The notes under the pieces: generated by a model
The model's database searches: none
What the model was told of the DNA's origin: nothing
Seen by the model: only the letters and a program-made list of their open reading frames with translations
Translations under genes and position numbers: made by a program
From: Bifidobacterium apri
GTDB taxonomy: Bacteria; Actinomycetota; Actinomycetes; Actinomycetales; Bifidobacteriaceae
DNA length: 64,000 nt
Reading direction: 5' to 3'
NCBI RefSeq assembly: GCF_009299485.1
Contig: NZ_WBSO01000001.1
Coordinates: forward strand, 1 to 64,000
Shown: positions 1-9,202 of the stretch, one piece after another
How the letters are laid out: every line of letters begins with the position of its first letter
How positions within the stretch are numbered: the first letter of the stretch is position 1

Positions 1-420
1 CAGGACCCGCTCGCTTGCCGTCAGGTGATTGTAGGATGGCATCGGTGCAACACCTTTCCAGGGATTGTTATTTCTCTTTCAACCCACAACCCTAGCCGAG
101 GTGTTGCACTTGCACTTTGAAAACGGGTAGTACGCGCCGACGAAGCAAAGTCAAGGATATCGCCGATATTCCATTTGATGGCGCGTCGAGGATGATAACC
201 GTTGTTCACAGCGATTGCCCTGCCCAGGGTCGCCCGTCCTAGCGTGGCGTGTCGAGTGAGGGCGTGTCACCGAACAGGAGTCGTGTCTGTCGTTCGTTCT
301 CCAGGCCGATCATAGGTTGCGCGGCCAGGCTGGTCCGCGTGCGTTCTTGCGCGCGGAGGATGATTTCTTCGGCGCCAAACCGGTGTCCGGGTCGGCGGCT
401 TCCCGCCGCCGCATGTTGGG
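1..420. other. Intergenic region downstream of tRNA-Leu
   Basis: I see no convincing gene here; the short open frames have no recognisable features. The clearest structure is a perfect 11-bp inverted repeat, GTGCAACACCT at 45-55 and AGGTGTTGCAC at 99-109, separated by 43 bases that are pyrimidine-rich on the plus strand. A smaller GC hairpin (GGCGGC 394-399, GCCGCC 405-410) lies just past the 3' end of the tRNA on the minus strand and could help end its transcript, although no T-run follows it. Confidence 0.5.
45..109. repeat. 11-bp perfect inverted repeat with 43-base spacer
   Basis: GTGCAACACCT (45-55) is the exact reverse complement of AGGTGTTGCAC (99-109). The structure could be a stem-loop of a small transcript or two half-sites of an operator. 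No neighbouring gene start inside the window explains it, and the gene to its left is outside the window. Confidence 0.6.
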
Positions 421-501
421 TGCCCCCTGCGGGACTCGAACCCGCAAGCCAAAGGCGATGGATTTTAAGTCCACTGCGTCTACCGATTCCGCCAAGGGGG
501 C
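421..501 (-). tRNA. tRNA-Leu (anticodon TAA)
   Basis: Read on the minus strand, an 81-base cloverleaf is visible. The acceptor stem is GCCCCCT at 501-495 pairing with AGGGGGC at 428-422, followed by discriminator A at 421. The T-arm loop carries GGTTCGAGTCC, and the anticodon loop reads ACTTAAAAT, giving anticodon TAA (reads UUA). The enlarged variable arm fits a class II leucine tRNA. The terminal CCA is not encoded. The gene stands alone, downstream of ppx on the same strand. Confidence 0.95.
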
Positions 502-629
502 GTCCCCTTACGGGGAAAGCATGGCAGTCGCTTGCACGACTGCAACTTCTCTATGCTAGCATGCGGCACGCCGGTATGCCGTTATGACCCGCCCTCCTGT
601 TCCACAGCGCAAGTCATGCCGGCGCGTTT

Positions 630-1661
630 TCAGCGTGCAGCAAGCAAACGACGCCCGTAATCCAGCACGATGCCGTCAAGCAGACCATGTTCGCTGGCCA
701 CGAACGAATCGATCGCCGTGCCATGGTCCTCCAGCGCCGCCTGCGATACGCGGGCGAGCACCCGGCTCCACACCAGCGCACCACCGCCGACCACATCAAT
801 CCTGCCCGGGTGAATGGTCTTGTATGCGCGACGATCCTCGCGCGTCATCCGCAGGAACCGGTCATCGACAGCGACCGCATCCTCAATCGACAGTCGGTGG
901 CCGTCCACGGCGGAATGATCGTACTCCTTCAGTCCCATGGCAAGTGCGGTCATTGTGGTCACGGTGCCCGACACACCGATGATGGTACGGGTCTTGCCTG
1001 CCGGAACCGTGCGGAAGGCCTCATCGATATGCTCGTCGATGTCGGCGACAGCCTCGTCGATCTCCTGCTGGGTCGGCGGATCGGTGTGCAGGTGCCGTTC
1101 GGTCATGCGCACCGAGCCGATATTCATCGAGAATGCGGCTTGAACATCGGTTTCGGTCTGTTCGTCTCCCCCTCCGAGCACCAGTTCGGTGGACCCGCCG
1201 CCCAGATCGACCACCAGATATGGCGGTTCGAGCTCGCCGCGCGGAACGACGCTTGTTGCCCCGAGGAAACTCAACGCGGCTTCTTCGGTGCCGGGAATGA
1301 CCTCCGGACGCACACCGAGGATACGCTGGATCTCATCCTCGAATTCCGCACGATTTTCCGCGTCTCGGGTTGCGGACGTGGCCACGAACCGAAGCCCGTC
1401 CACCGGATGTTCCGCCAAAATCTGCGCGAACTCATGCGCCGCCGCATATACACGCTCAAGCGCCTCATCGGCGAAGCGATGCGTTTTGTCTACATCCTGT
1501 CCAAGCCTGACGACCCGCAGGACGCGCGGGACGATATCCTCGTACCCATTGGCGTCGACGCGTGAAATCTTCAGGCGGATGGAATTGGTGCCGCAATCGA
1601 TGCCGGCGACCGTTACGGACTTCCCCGTACCACCGCATTGTTGCGATGCAAGCTGTGTCAT
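630..1661 (-). CDS. ppx: Ppx/GppA family exopolyphosphatase
   Basis: A 343-residue Ppx/GppA phosphatase of the ASKHA (actin-like ATPase) fold, the usual length for the short actinobacterial form. Enzymes of this family remove terminal phosphate from polyphosphate or from pppGpp. The N-terminal phosphate-binding loop reads GIDCGTNSIRL (about residues 20-30), and the second glycine-rich motif reads VVDLGGGSTEL (about 148-158). A further motif, GVSGTVTTM, lies near residue 233. The ATG at 1661 follows AAAGGAAACAGT, a good ribosome site. It is the last gene of the eno, divIC, DUF501, ppx series read leftward. The sequence does not separate PPX from GPPA activity. Confidence 0.92.
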   Translation of the reverse strand: MTQLASQQCGGTGKSVTVAGIDCGTNSIRLKISRVDANGYEDIVPRVLRVVRLGQDVDKTHRFADEALERVYAAAHEFAQILAEHPVDGLRFVATSATRDAENRAEFEDEIQRILGVRPEVIPGTEEAALSFLGATSVVPRGELEPPYLVVDLGGGSTELVLGGGDEQTETDVQAAFSMNIGSVRMTERHLHTDPPTQQEIDEAVADIDEHIDEAFRTVPAGKTRTIIGVSGTVTTMTALAMGLKEYDHSAVDGHRLSIEDAVAVDDRFLRMTREDRRAYKTIHPGRIDVVGGGALVWSRVLARVSQAALEDHGTAIDSFVASEHGLLDGIVLDYGRRLLAAR

Positions 1662-1735
1662 ACTGTTTCCTTTCCCTGTGCGCCGACCAATACACCGTCG
1701 GCGGATGCGACTTCGGTTCGTTGCCGCGCTCGGCG

Positions 1736-2377
1736 TTATCGTTCCTGCGATAATCGCCCGATCTGCTCATCATCGACTACCGTAGTGCACCGGCAGACCG
1801 TGGGGCTGAATTCATCGCGGATCCGTTCGAGCGTCATATCGCCGATCGGGTTGGCGCCATGCCCCATCACCATTGTCTGGGCGAGCAACGCATGCAGACA
1901 TTTCACGCGTGTGGGCATGCCGCCAGCGCTGATGCCCGCGATATGCTCCTCGCTGTCGCCAAGCCGTACCGCAAGCTCGTGGCGGAAGGTGAGATACCGC
2001 CGATGCGCAAGACCGTATGCCTGGGACAGTTCGGCATCTTCCTCCAGCTGCTCGTTGAGCTGCTTCATTACGCCTGTTGCCTCGACATGAGAGACCGCTT
2101 TGACCGCTTCGGGGCTGGTCAGATAGCAGGTCGTCGGGAACGGGATGCCGCCGGGCAACAATGGCCGGGTCAGCACCGCCAGAGGACGGCCGCACACGCA
2201 GCGGGCACCGACCGCGACCATGCCACGCGGAAAACGGCCGAGTTGTACGTTGACCGTCGCGATGTCCTTGGCTGTCGGGGGCTGCGCCAACAGACGGTCA
2301 AGCAGCATGCGAGCCTCACGCTCAAGCTGCTCCTGCTCAAGCTGTTGCTGCGTTGGGGTTGCACTCGCCGGTGTCAT
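1736..2377 (-). CDS. DUF501 domain-containing protein
   Basis: A 213-residue protein with a glutamine/glutamate-rich N-terminus followed by the DUF501 domain (about residues 30-200). That domain has conserved cysteine clusters, here CVCGRPLAV and CRCTTVV, plus the segment LGRFPRGMVAVGARC. DUF501 proteins are widespread in actinobacteria next to divIC and eno, but have no established function; the cysteines suggest metal binding, which is inference. The open frame continues upstream to 2731 and would overlap the preceding gene. I placed the start at the ATG at 2377 because AGGAGG lies 11 bases before it. It probably belongs to one operon with the divIC-like gene and ppx. Confidence 0.85.
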   Translation of the reverse strand: MTPASATPTQQQLEQEQLEREARMLLDRLLAQPPTAKDIATVNVQLGRFPRGMVAVGARCVCGRPLAVLTRPLLPGGIPFPTTCYLTSPEAVKAVSHVEATGVMKQLNEQLEEDAELSQAYGLAHRRYLTFRHELAVRLGDSEEHIAGISAGGMPTRVKCLHALLAQTMVMGHGANPIGDMTLERIRDEFSPTVCRCTTVVDDEQIGRLSQER

Positions 2378-2529
2378 CAGATGCTGTTCCTCCTGTGGTG
2401 TGTCTTGCGGTTGTGGTTTGGGTTCGTTATGTTCTTGTCGTGGGCTGACTGGTCGTGGGCCGAGGGTGTGCAAGCGAGGCATCAATCGGGTTGAAGCCGG
2501 CTGCCCGGACAGCCCGGACAGCCGCCCTC

Positions 2530-3132
2530 TTACTGGGATGCGGATGGCGAAGCCGACGATGATGCCGACGGCGAAGCCGAATCGGATGCGCTTGCTGACG
2601 GCGAGGGACTGGCGTCTGATTCCGCGCTTGACGCTGAGCCCGTGCCGTCGCTCGAGGAGCTGCTGCTGTTGGACGTTGATTTGGATGGGGCGTCCGCCTG
2701 TTCGAATGCGTAGGCAAGCTCTTTGTACCACGGCAAAGCTGACTGTTGATCCTGTGCACTTGATGTGCTGCCGCTCTTCGAGCTGGTTGAACCGGTCACC
2801 GCTTCGGGGTGTTCGACCCGGACCGAAACCTCCCCTGGGAACACGAATCCGAGACGTTCGCGCGCTTGGGCGGTGACATATGCCGTGTCGTCCCAGCGGG
2901 CGATATCGTTCTCCAAATCCTGCTTCTGCGCTTCAAGCGTGGCTTCCTGTTTTTTCAAACCGTTAAGTTCAGACAGGCTCAACGCGTAATCGTGGAATGT
3001 GGATACCAGTTGCATCAGGCCGATAATCACGATGATCACCGCGATGAAAAATGAGACCGGCCCGCTGTTGTTGTGCGTTTTGGCTGTCTGCTGGGAGCGC
3101 TGACGCGCCGGTTTTCGCGAACTGGTTGTCAT
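2530..3132 (-). CDS. FtsB/DivIC-like septum formation initiator
   Basis: About 200 residues. A short basic cytoplasmic tail is followed by one membrane segment (about residues 27-48, VSFFIAVIIVIIGLMQLV) and a coiled coil (about 50-85) leading into ERLGFVFPGE, the hallmark end of the DivIC/FtsB domain. The second half is an Ala/Ser/Pro/Asp-rich low-complexity tail ending in SASPSASQ, presumably extracytoplasmic. These proteins form a complex with FtsL and FtsQ at the division septum. The ATG at 3132 has no Shine-Dalgarno sequence; TATTTT lies 7 bases upstream, so a leaderless transcript is possible. An eno terminator sits just upstream, so it may have its own promoter. Confidence 0.88.
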   Translation of the reverse strand: MTTSSRKPARQRSQQTAKTHNNSGPVSFFIAVIIVIIGLMQLVSTFHDYALSLSELNGLKKQEATLEAQKQDLENDIARWDDTAYVTAQARERLGFVFPGEVSVRVEHPEAVTGSTSSKSGSTSSAQDQQSALPWYKELAYAFEQADAPSKSTSNSSSSSSDGTGSASSAESDASPSPSASASDSASPSASSSASPSASQ

Positions 3133-3141
3133 AATGACGAA

Positions 3142-3180
3142 AATACCCGTCGCATTCGACTTGCGAACACGACGGGTATT
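3142..3180 (-). terminator. Intrinsic terminator downstream of eno
   Basis: On the minus strand AATACCCGTCG (3180-3170) and CGACGGGTATT (3152-3142) form a perfect 11-bp stem with a 17-base loop. The stem ends in TATTTTCGTC, giving a short U-run. It lies between the eno stop (3244) and the divIC-like start (3132), so it should separate the two transcripts at least partly. Confidence 0.75.
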
Positions 3181-3243
3181 GCGCGATGCGCGGCACATCG
3201 AGAGACATGCCGTCAGCACACTGCTAGTGAGCTAGACCTAGAC

Positions 3244-4560
<1,317 letters not shown>

Positions 4561-4600
4561 TCAGGTTGTGATGACAATGTCAAGGATAGTGGAATTGTTG

Positions 4601-4612
4601 GACGATATCGTC
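4601..4612. promoter_or_regulatory. 12-bp perfect palindrome upstream of eno
   Basis: GACGATATCGTC is self-complementary over 12 bp and lies 56 bp upstream of the eno start codon. Its place between the start and the LacI-type site suggests an operator or promoter element; a chance palindrome cannot be excluded. Confidence 0.35.
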
Positions 4613-4630
4613 GATTTCACTCACTGTTCC

Positions 4631-4646
4631 CTGTGAGCGTTCACAG
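4631..4646. promoter_or_regulatory. LacI-family-type operator upstream of eno
   Basis: CTGTGAGCGTTCACAG has 6-bp arms (CTGTGA, TCACAG) around GCGT. It resembles the TGTGAGCGCTCACA-like sites bound by LacI-family regulators. In bifidobacteria a LacI-family regulator of central carbon metabolism (AraQ) has been proposed to use such sites. It lies 86 bp upstream of eno, where control of glycolytic flux would make sense. The link to a specific regulator is inference. Confidence 0.55.
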
Positions 4647-4657
4647 CAGGCATGCGG

Positions 4658-4741
4658 TCATGAATTGATTCTGATATAGAGAGAGCCAGGTTGCCATTCC
4701 CAGCTATTCTGATTGGAACTTACCCAATCAACATAGTTCTA
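4658..4741 (-). other. In-frame stop and 26-codon tail of the amidase gene
   Basis: The amidase frame stops at TAG (4741-4739) and then continues in the same frame for 26 codons to TGA at 4660-4658. The tail contains NYVDWVSSNQ and GSLYIRIN, the aromatic, strand-like sequence expected at the end of an Amidase_6 domain. This looks like a recent nonsense mutation, or a read-through site, rather than non-coding sequence. The TGA lies 12 bp from the eno operator, a natural gene boundary. Confidence 0.6.
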
Positions 4742-5809
4742 GGAATGTTGCGCAACCTGATAGTCTCTGTAATTCCCGCGGTCGCTTCCTGTCGCAACCA
4801 CAAATCCGATATGGTCGCAACTCCCGTCGATGCCATGGTCAAGACCTATGAAATCGCCTGGAGACAGCCACGTGCTGAATTTCCGGTGGTCAAAGGCCCA
4901 AGATTTCCAACCGAAAAACTTGGAAAACGCATGTGCGTTGACCCATGCGGTTGTTCCTCCCCCTGACACATATCCCCATGTCGGAAGATGGAACGGCTCT
5001 CCGCCGGCGCGTCGGATTTGTGACGCGAAATTCGTGCAATCGTTCTCCTTGTAGTATCGGTAGCTCGAATTCGGTTGCACGGCATAACGAAATGCATACT
5101 GATATTCGTTCTGTCGATTCAGCTGACGAAGGGGTGGCGTCTGCTGTTGCAAGTAGTCACCTTGAACGGAATCAGACACGGCATCACCTAGAGAAGGGCT
5201 AAGTTCTGTTTCAACTTCACTGATTGTGTCCAGTTGCAACTTCGCTCGCTTTCCGTCAAGGACCTGCGCAGCCTGAGCAATTACCAAATTATCGCTGGAG
5301 TTCTCGAAAATATCGAAAAACGTCAGGAACAATGCTTCAGTATGCGGGTCCAACGCTCCTGCAGAACCAGCATCATGCGTATTGTCATACGCGTTGAACG
5401 CCTTGCGGTATTGAGCCCAGTTCGCCGTACTTAGCGGTTCCACATGCTCTTGCGACTCAATGCGTTTCATCGCCTCCGGTATTTTCCCGCGAAGAGCATC
5501 AATCGCTTGCTGGGGATCGTGGAATACGCAAAGTTTCGGATAAGTCGTGGATCCCACCGATTCTGCTTGAGGGTAGTCAATGCTGCCCAGCTCAGCGATG
5601 AGGGGCGTGCGGCATAATTGCATCCCTCGGTATTCAACAGGCGATAACGTCTGAATCCAACGTTGTGCCTTTGCATGTTCTTGAGGCGTAGTAACTTCCT
5701 GTGCAGTGGCTGGCGCCGCCACCATAGCAGCGGCACATAGTGCTGCGAGCATTCCAAGCGTACGCTTGATGCGATGTCGTGCGCCTGGTGCGTGATTATC
5801 CTGTTTCAT
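4739..5809 (-). CDS. Secreted amidase-domain protein (Amidase_6), C-terminus cut short
   Basis: 356 residues with a typical signal peptide (basic N-terminus, hydrophobic core about residues 17-33, cleavage probably after ATAQ). A helical middle region of unknown role precedes a C-terminal Amidase_6 domain (about 245-356). The catalytic Cys is in NDCTNFASQ (Cys258) and the His in CDHIGFV (about 333). Enzymes of this papain-like group are thought to act on cell-wall peptides. The domain stops at VAQHS through a TAG codon, with 26 further in-frame codons beyond it that look like its natural end. It is a monocistronic minus-strand gene following the unknown gene at 5859. Confidence 0.8.
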   Translation of the reverse strand: MKQDNHAPGARHRIKRTLGMLAALCAAAMVAAPATAQEVTTPQEHAKAQRWIQTLSPVEYRGMQLCRTPLIAELGSIDYPQAESVGSTTYPKLCVFHDPQQAIDALRGKIPEAMKRIESQEHVEPLSTANWAQYRKAFNAYDNTHDAGSAGALDPHTEALFLTFFDIFENSSDNLVIAQAAQVLDGKRAKLQLDTISEVETELSPSLGDAVSDSVQGDYLQQQTPPLRQLNRQNEYQYAFRYAVQPNSSYRYYKENDCTNFASQIRRAGGEPFHLPTWGYVSGGGTTAWVNAHAFSKFFGWKSWAFDHRKFSTWLSPGDFIGLDHGIDGSCDHIGFVVATGSDRGNYRDYQVAQHS

Positions 5810-5858
5810 TGTTTTCTCCTTGATTGGTTATTTCTTCTTGATATCGAAGCGCTGATGC

Positions 5859-6626
5859 CTACGCACCACCGCCCACATCCTGATCTGCGGCGATCCACAT
5901 GGTTGTGACCCATTGCGGGATGAGGCCGCTCGTCTGCACATCAGGTTCGCAGCGTCCGAGCGAACGATCCGAGGCGGCGTCATCGTGGCGCAACGGGAAG
6001 ATCGACCCATCATCCTGCCGAACCAGCGTGACGCGCTCGGCGGCGCAACTGTCCAGATGCAGCATTTTCGGGTCATCGGTGTCCTGCTCCACCGCGACCA
6101 CATAGGCAACCGCGCGGCGGTCATCACCCTCACAACCCATGACACGCACGCCGACGAACCCGTCATCCAAACCGATTGACGCGGCCGTATGGTAGTCGGC
6201 CAGCGAATGGTGCACCGCGGACGTGACCTTCCCCGGATCGGTCACGCACATGCTGTTGCGCCGGGTCAACGGGGTCATCGACCGATAGGCGTCCGCACCA
6301 TTGGTGTATGAGGTCATGAGATATCCCAACCCCTGCCAGCGTTGCACGTGCGCGGCGACACCCGTATCCGCAACGCCAGCATGGGCCGCCCGGGCTATCT
6401 GGACAGGACGCGCGAAACGCGGTTGCTTCCAGTTGAGGTATTGACTTACGTCGACAGCGACCACGGCGAGTACCAAGGTGAGGGCCGTAATCAGGCACGC
6501 GGCGAAGCGAAGAATCCGCATCGGCAACCGGGAACATTCCGGTATTGCCGACCACTGTGCGGAACGCGTGTGCCGTGTCTGCCGCATCGAAGGTGTCGAG
6601 ACTGTGGAATGGTTCATATCTTGCAT
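5859..6626 (-). CDS. Membrane-anchored protein of unknown function
   Basis: About 255 residues. A polar N-terminus rich in Ser, Thr and Arg precedes a single strong membrane segment (about residues 36-56, LRFAACLITALTLVLAVVAV). The remaining roughly 200 residues are presumably outside the cell. That part has no family I recognise; it contains several cysteines (for example MCVTD, MGCEGD, LDSCAAE, GRCEPD) that could form disulfides. The frame is open upstream to 7019, but that part overlaps the divergent regulator, so I chose the ATG at 6626 with AAAGG five bases before it. It is transcribed divergently from the two-component pair at 6813, which suggests but does not prove co-regulation. Confidence 0.6.
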   Translation of the reverse strand: MQDMNHSTVSTPSMRQTRHTRSAQWSAIPECSRLPMRILRFAACLITALTLVLAVVAVDVSQYLNWKQPRFARPVQIARAAHAGVADTGVAAHVQRWQGLGYLMTSYTNGADAYRSMTPLTRRNSMCVTDPGKVTSAVHHSLADYHTAASIGLDDGFVGVRVMGCEGDDRRAVAYVVAVEQDTDDPKMLHLDSCAAERVTLVRQDDGSIFPLRHDDAASDRSLGRCEPDVQTSGLIPQWVTTMWIAADQDVGGGA

Positions 6627-6812
6627 CCCCGCCTTTCCAACGAGATCACGTAGAACCTCAGGACCACACGGCAGAAGGGGCGGACCAGCTTCCCGGCTGC
6701 CGGATGATGTTCGGATAGTGCTATCGTCGCAGAAGCCTGCCAACGCCGCAACGACGCTGAAGATTTCTTTAGATTCGGCTTGAAACAGCCGGTATCGCCA
6801 TACACTGAAACC

Positions 6813-7685
6813 ATGACGAACACAGATGATGCCCCCACGCCGTCCCGGCGCCATGGCGATGCTTCGGCCCGCCGAGCCATGCCCCAAGGACATATCACCA
6901 TTGGGCTGGTCGAGAACGACCCGTATGCGCTTGCGCTGCTCCGGCCGCAGATCGAACGGCTGGACCCGCGATTCAGCATCCTGTGGGCGGTTTCGACCGG
7001 CGCGAAGGCAATCCACCATTGCCTATTCACTTCCCCACGCCCCCAGGTGCTCGTCATCGATATGGGATTGTCCGACATGCCTGGCACCCGAGTATGCGAG
7101 ATATTGCGACAGCACGATTGCCCCGCCGGCGTGGTCGGCATCACCGCGCTACCGACCGCGGATTGGGCGGCACGGCTCGCAGCATGCGGAGGCCAAGCGC
7201 TGATTGCGAAAGACCTGATCCGCGGCAACCTGCGACCCGCAATCGTCGCCTCCGCGGCAGGACAGGCATATCAAAGCGAGGGCAACGGCACAAGCGGCCC
7301 GGAGCATGCCGGCAACGCGGAGGAACATGCCTCCGACCGGCCTGTCACAGGAGGCACTGCACTCTATCCCAGTGTGCAAGAGGCCATCGCCTGCCTCGGC
7401 AACACCGGGCAGGGTACGACCGAATCGGCGTCGGCGACAGCTACAGCTACGGCGTCGGCTCAGCCGCCGGCCAACCCGTTGAGTCCCCGACAGCAGCAGG
7501 TGCTGACCGCCTACGCCGCCGGTGAGACAACCGGCCGTATCGCCAAAACCCTGCACACCAGCAACGCCACCGTGTATGTGCATCTGCATGACGCACTCGC
7601 GCGGCTGGGCGCCGCCAGCAAAATCGAAGCCATTGACATCGCCAGAAAGAACGCGTGGATCCATGTTGAGCAATACCGACAATAA
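6813..7685 (+). CDS. LuxR-family response regulator
   Basis: 290 residues. A receiver domain (about residues 20-135) has the acidic pair in VENDP, the phospho-acceptor Asp in VLVIDMGLSD and the Lys in ALIAKD. An Ala/Thr/Ser-rich linker of roughly 85 residues follows, unusually long, and then a LuxR helix-turn-helix (about 228-285) beginning LSPRQQQVL. The preferred start is the ATG at 6813; a TTG at 6780 is in frame and neither has a strong ribosome site. It overlaps the sensor kinase gene by 23 bp, so the two are surely co-translated as a two-component system. The signal is unknown. Confidence 0.88.
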   Translation: MTNTDDAPTPSRRHGDASARRAMPQGHITIGLVENDPYALALLRPQIERLDPRFSILWAVSTGAKAIHHCLFTSPRPQVLVIDMGLSDMPGTRVCEILRQHDCPAGVVGITALPTADWAARLAACGGQALIAKDLIRGNLRPAIVASAAGQAYQSEGNGTSGPEHAGNAEEHASDRPVTGGTALYPSVQEAIACLGNTGQGTTESASATATATASAQPPANPLSPRQQQVLTAYAAGETTGRIAKTLHTSNATVYVHLHDALARLGAASKIEAIDIARKNAWIHVEQYRQ

Positions 7686-9093
7686 TGGCAATAACACAGG
7701 CGACAACACCCGAGACGCCAAACCCGGAGCAAGCCATCACGACATGCCAGGCCGCATTCGGCGGAACAACGGCATTCACCCGGCCGTCGGGCGGCCGAAC
7801 GTGCCACTGCTCATCGCGGCCATCGCCATCATCGCGATAACGGGCGTTGAAACCGCGATATTGTGCGGAAAATGCGACCTGATGTCGGTCATCATGGTCA
7901 TCGCGGCAACCGTCAGCATCAGTGTCGCAGTGCTGTCCATCGCATGGTGGCCGGTCCAGGGCGCATTCCTCACCATGGTCGTATGGACCATCTGCTCACT
8001 GGTGCCCCCGAGCACACTGCTGCTCCCCCAGTCGCTCTGGCTCGGCGTGCTGCTCGCCGTCATCGTGCTGGCACGCGTCAACGCATTCCTCGCCTTGGGC
8101 ATGCTCGACTGCACCGTGCTGATTTCACTGTCCGCGGCGGCGCTGATCTGGCAGATCCGCATCGATTCGATGACATGGGGCGTCGCCATACTCATACTCG
8201 GCGTGGCGACACTGGCGCTCGCGGGCATTGGCGTCGCACAGTATCTTGACAGGCAGCGCAGGCGGCGGGAACAAGACGAACGGGCGCGCAGCCAAGAACA
8301 AGTCATGCTGCGTCTGCACGACGATGTCGCCAACCGGCTGAGTCTCGCCTCAATACGGGCGCATGACCTAGCGAAAGACTCGTCGGACCCGCAATCCCGC
8401 GCGCTCGCCAAGGACATCGACGATGCGCTCGCTGGAACGCGCGATATCGTGCGGATGCTTGACACACAGGGCGAGGCCGGCAACGCGGACAACGCGGGAT
8501 TCGAAACCTGTGGCAAAGCCGCGTCGATGGACGCATTCCAGCTCGTGGACAATCATCTGGACGCTGGACGCGCGCTGCTCACCGAGCATGGGGTGGAAGG
8601 CATCATCACCAACTCGATTCCCACAGGGACAACGGTTGACAAGGCACAAGCCGGGCTCATCGGCGATCTGCTTGACGAACTAGCCATCAACATCCTGCGG
8701 TACGGCGACCGTGAAGGCGGGTACGCGCTCAGTGTCGGATGCCGAGGCGACGACATGACCATCGCCCTATGCGACACGATGAAATCCGATGCCGGGGCAC
8801 GAGAGGAATCAGATGTGCGGAAATCAAGGGGTGTCCTAGCGCCGACCTCGCAAGGTGCATCGACGGGCAACCCCTCGAAGGACTCAGATGGAGCTGCGTC
8901 CGACTGTTCCGCGAATAGTCCCTCGAACGGTTCCGCGGATGACACTGCCCAATCGGGCACGCGGCTCGGATTACGCGGACACGCGCGGCTCATCGAACGT
9001 CATGGCGGCTCGATGACTTGGGATCAGGCCGACGGAAGCTTCAGCCTCGAAGCAATGATCCCGTTGCATGACTACACCGGTGCAGGCGATTGA
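7663..9093 (+). CDS. Two-component sensor histidine kinase with unusual ATP-binding domain
   Basis: 476 residues. A polar N-terminus is followed by about five or six membrane helices (about residues 45-205) and a HisKA_3 dimerisation helix with the phospho-acceptor in LRLHDDVANRLSL. A HATPase_c domain has its N-box in LLDELAINILRYG and a G-box near GTRLGLRGHARLIERHGG. Between these lies a Ser/Asp/Ala-rich insertion of roughly 60 residues where the usual D-G-x-G motif would be, so nucleotide binding may be altered. The ATG at 7663 lies inside the end of the regulator gene. It is convergent with the hydrolase at 9203. Confidence 0.85.
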   Translation: MLSNTDNNGNNTGDNTRDAKPGASHHDMPGRIRRNNGIHPAVGRPNVPLLIAAIAIIAITGVETAILCGKCDLMSVIMVIAATVSISVAVLSIAWWPVQGAFLTMVVWTICSLVPPSTLLLPQSLWLGVLLAVIVLARVNAFLALGMLDCTVLISLSAAALIWQIRIDSMTWGVAILILGVATLALAGIGVAQYLDRQRRRREQDERARSQEQVMLRLHDDVANRLSLASIRAHDLAKDSSDPQSRALAKDIDDALAGTRDIVRMLDTQGEAGNADNAGFETCGKAASMDAFQLVDNHLDAGRALLTEHGVEGIITNSIPTGTTVDKAQAGLIGDLLDELAINILRYGDREGGYALSVGCRGDDMTIALCDTMKSDAGAREESDVRKSRGVLAPTSQGASTGNPSKDSDGAASDCSANSPSNGSADDTAQSGTRLGLRGHARLIERHGGSMTWDQADGSFSLEAMIPLHDYTGAGD

Positions 9094-9202
9094 AGCTCTC
9101 ACGGCAGGCGTCGCTGACCGCCTACTCGCCCGCTCTCCTACTCGCGCTTGTGCCGACGGGCGCATACCAGCCAAGCCGCCGACACAAGCATGGTTGGCGC
9201 CA

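Noticed and set aside
21-209. Small minus-strand open frame at the window start
   Set aside because: It overlaps the inverted repeat, has no ribosome site and no recognisable protein features.
9120-9175. Additional member of the hairpin family (CTTGTGCCGAC...GCCGACACAAG)
   Set aside because: Only six outer pairs match well and the inner arms do not pair; it may be a weak terminator between convergent genes but is not a clear family member.
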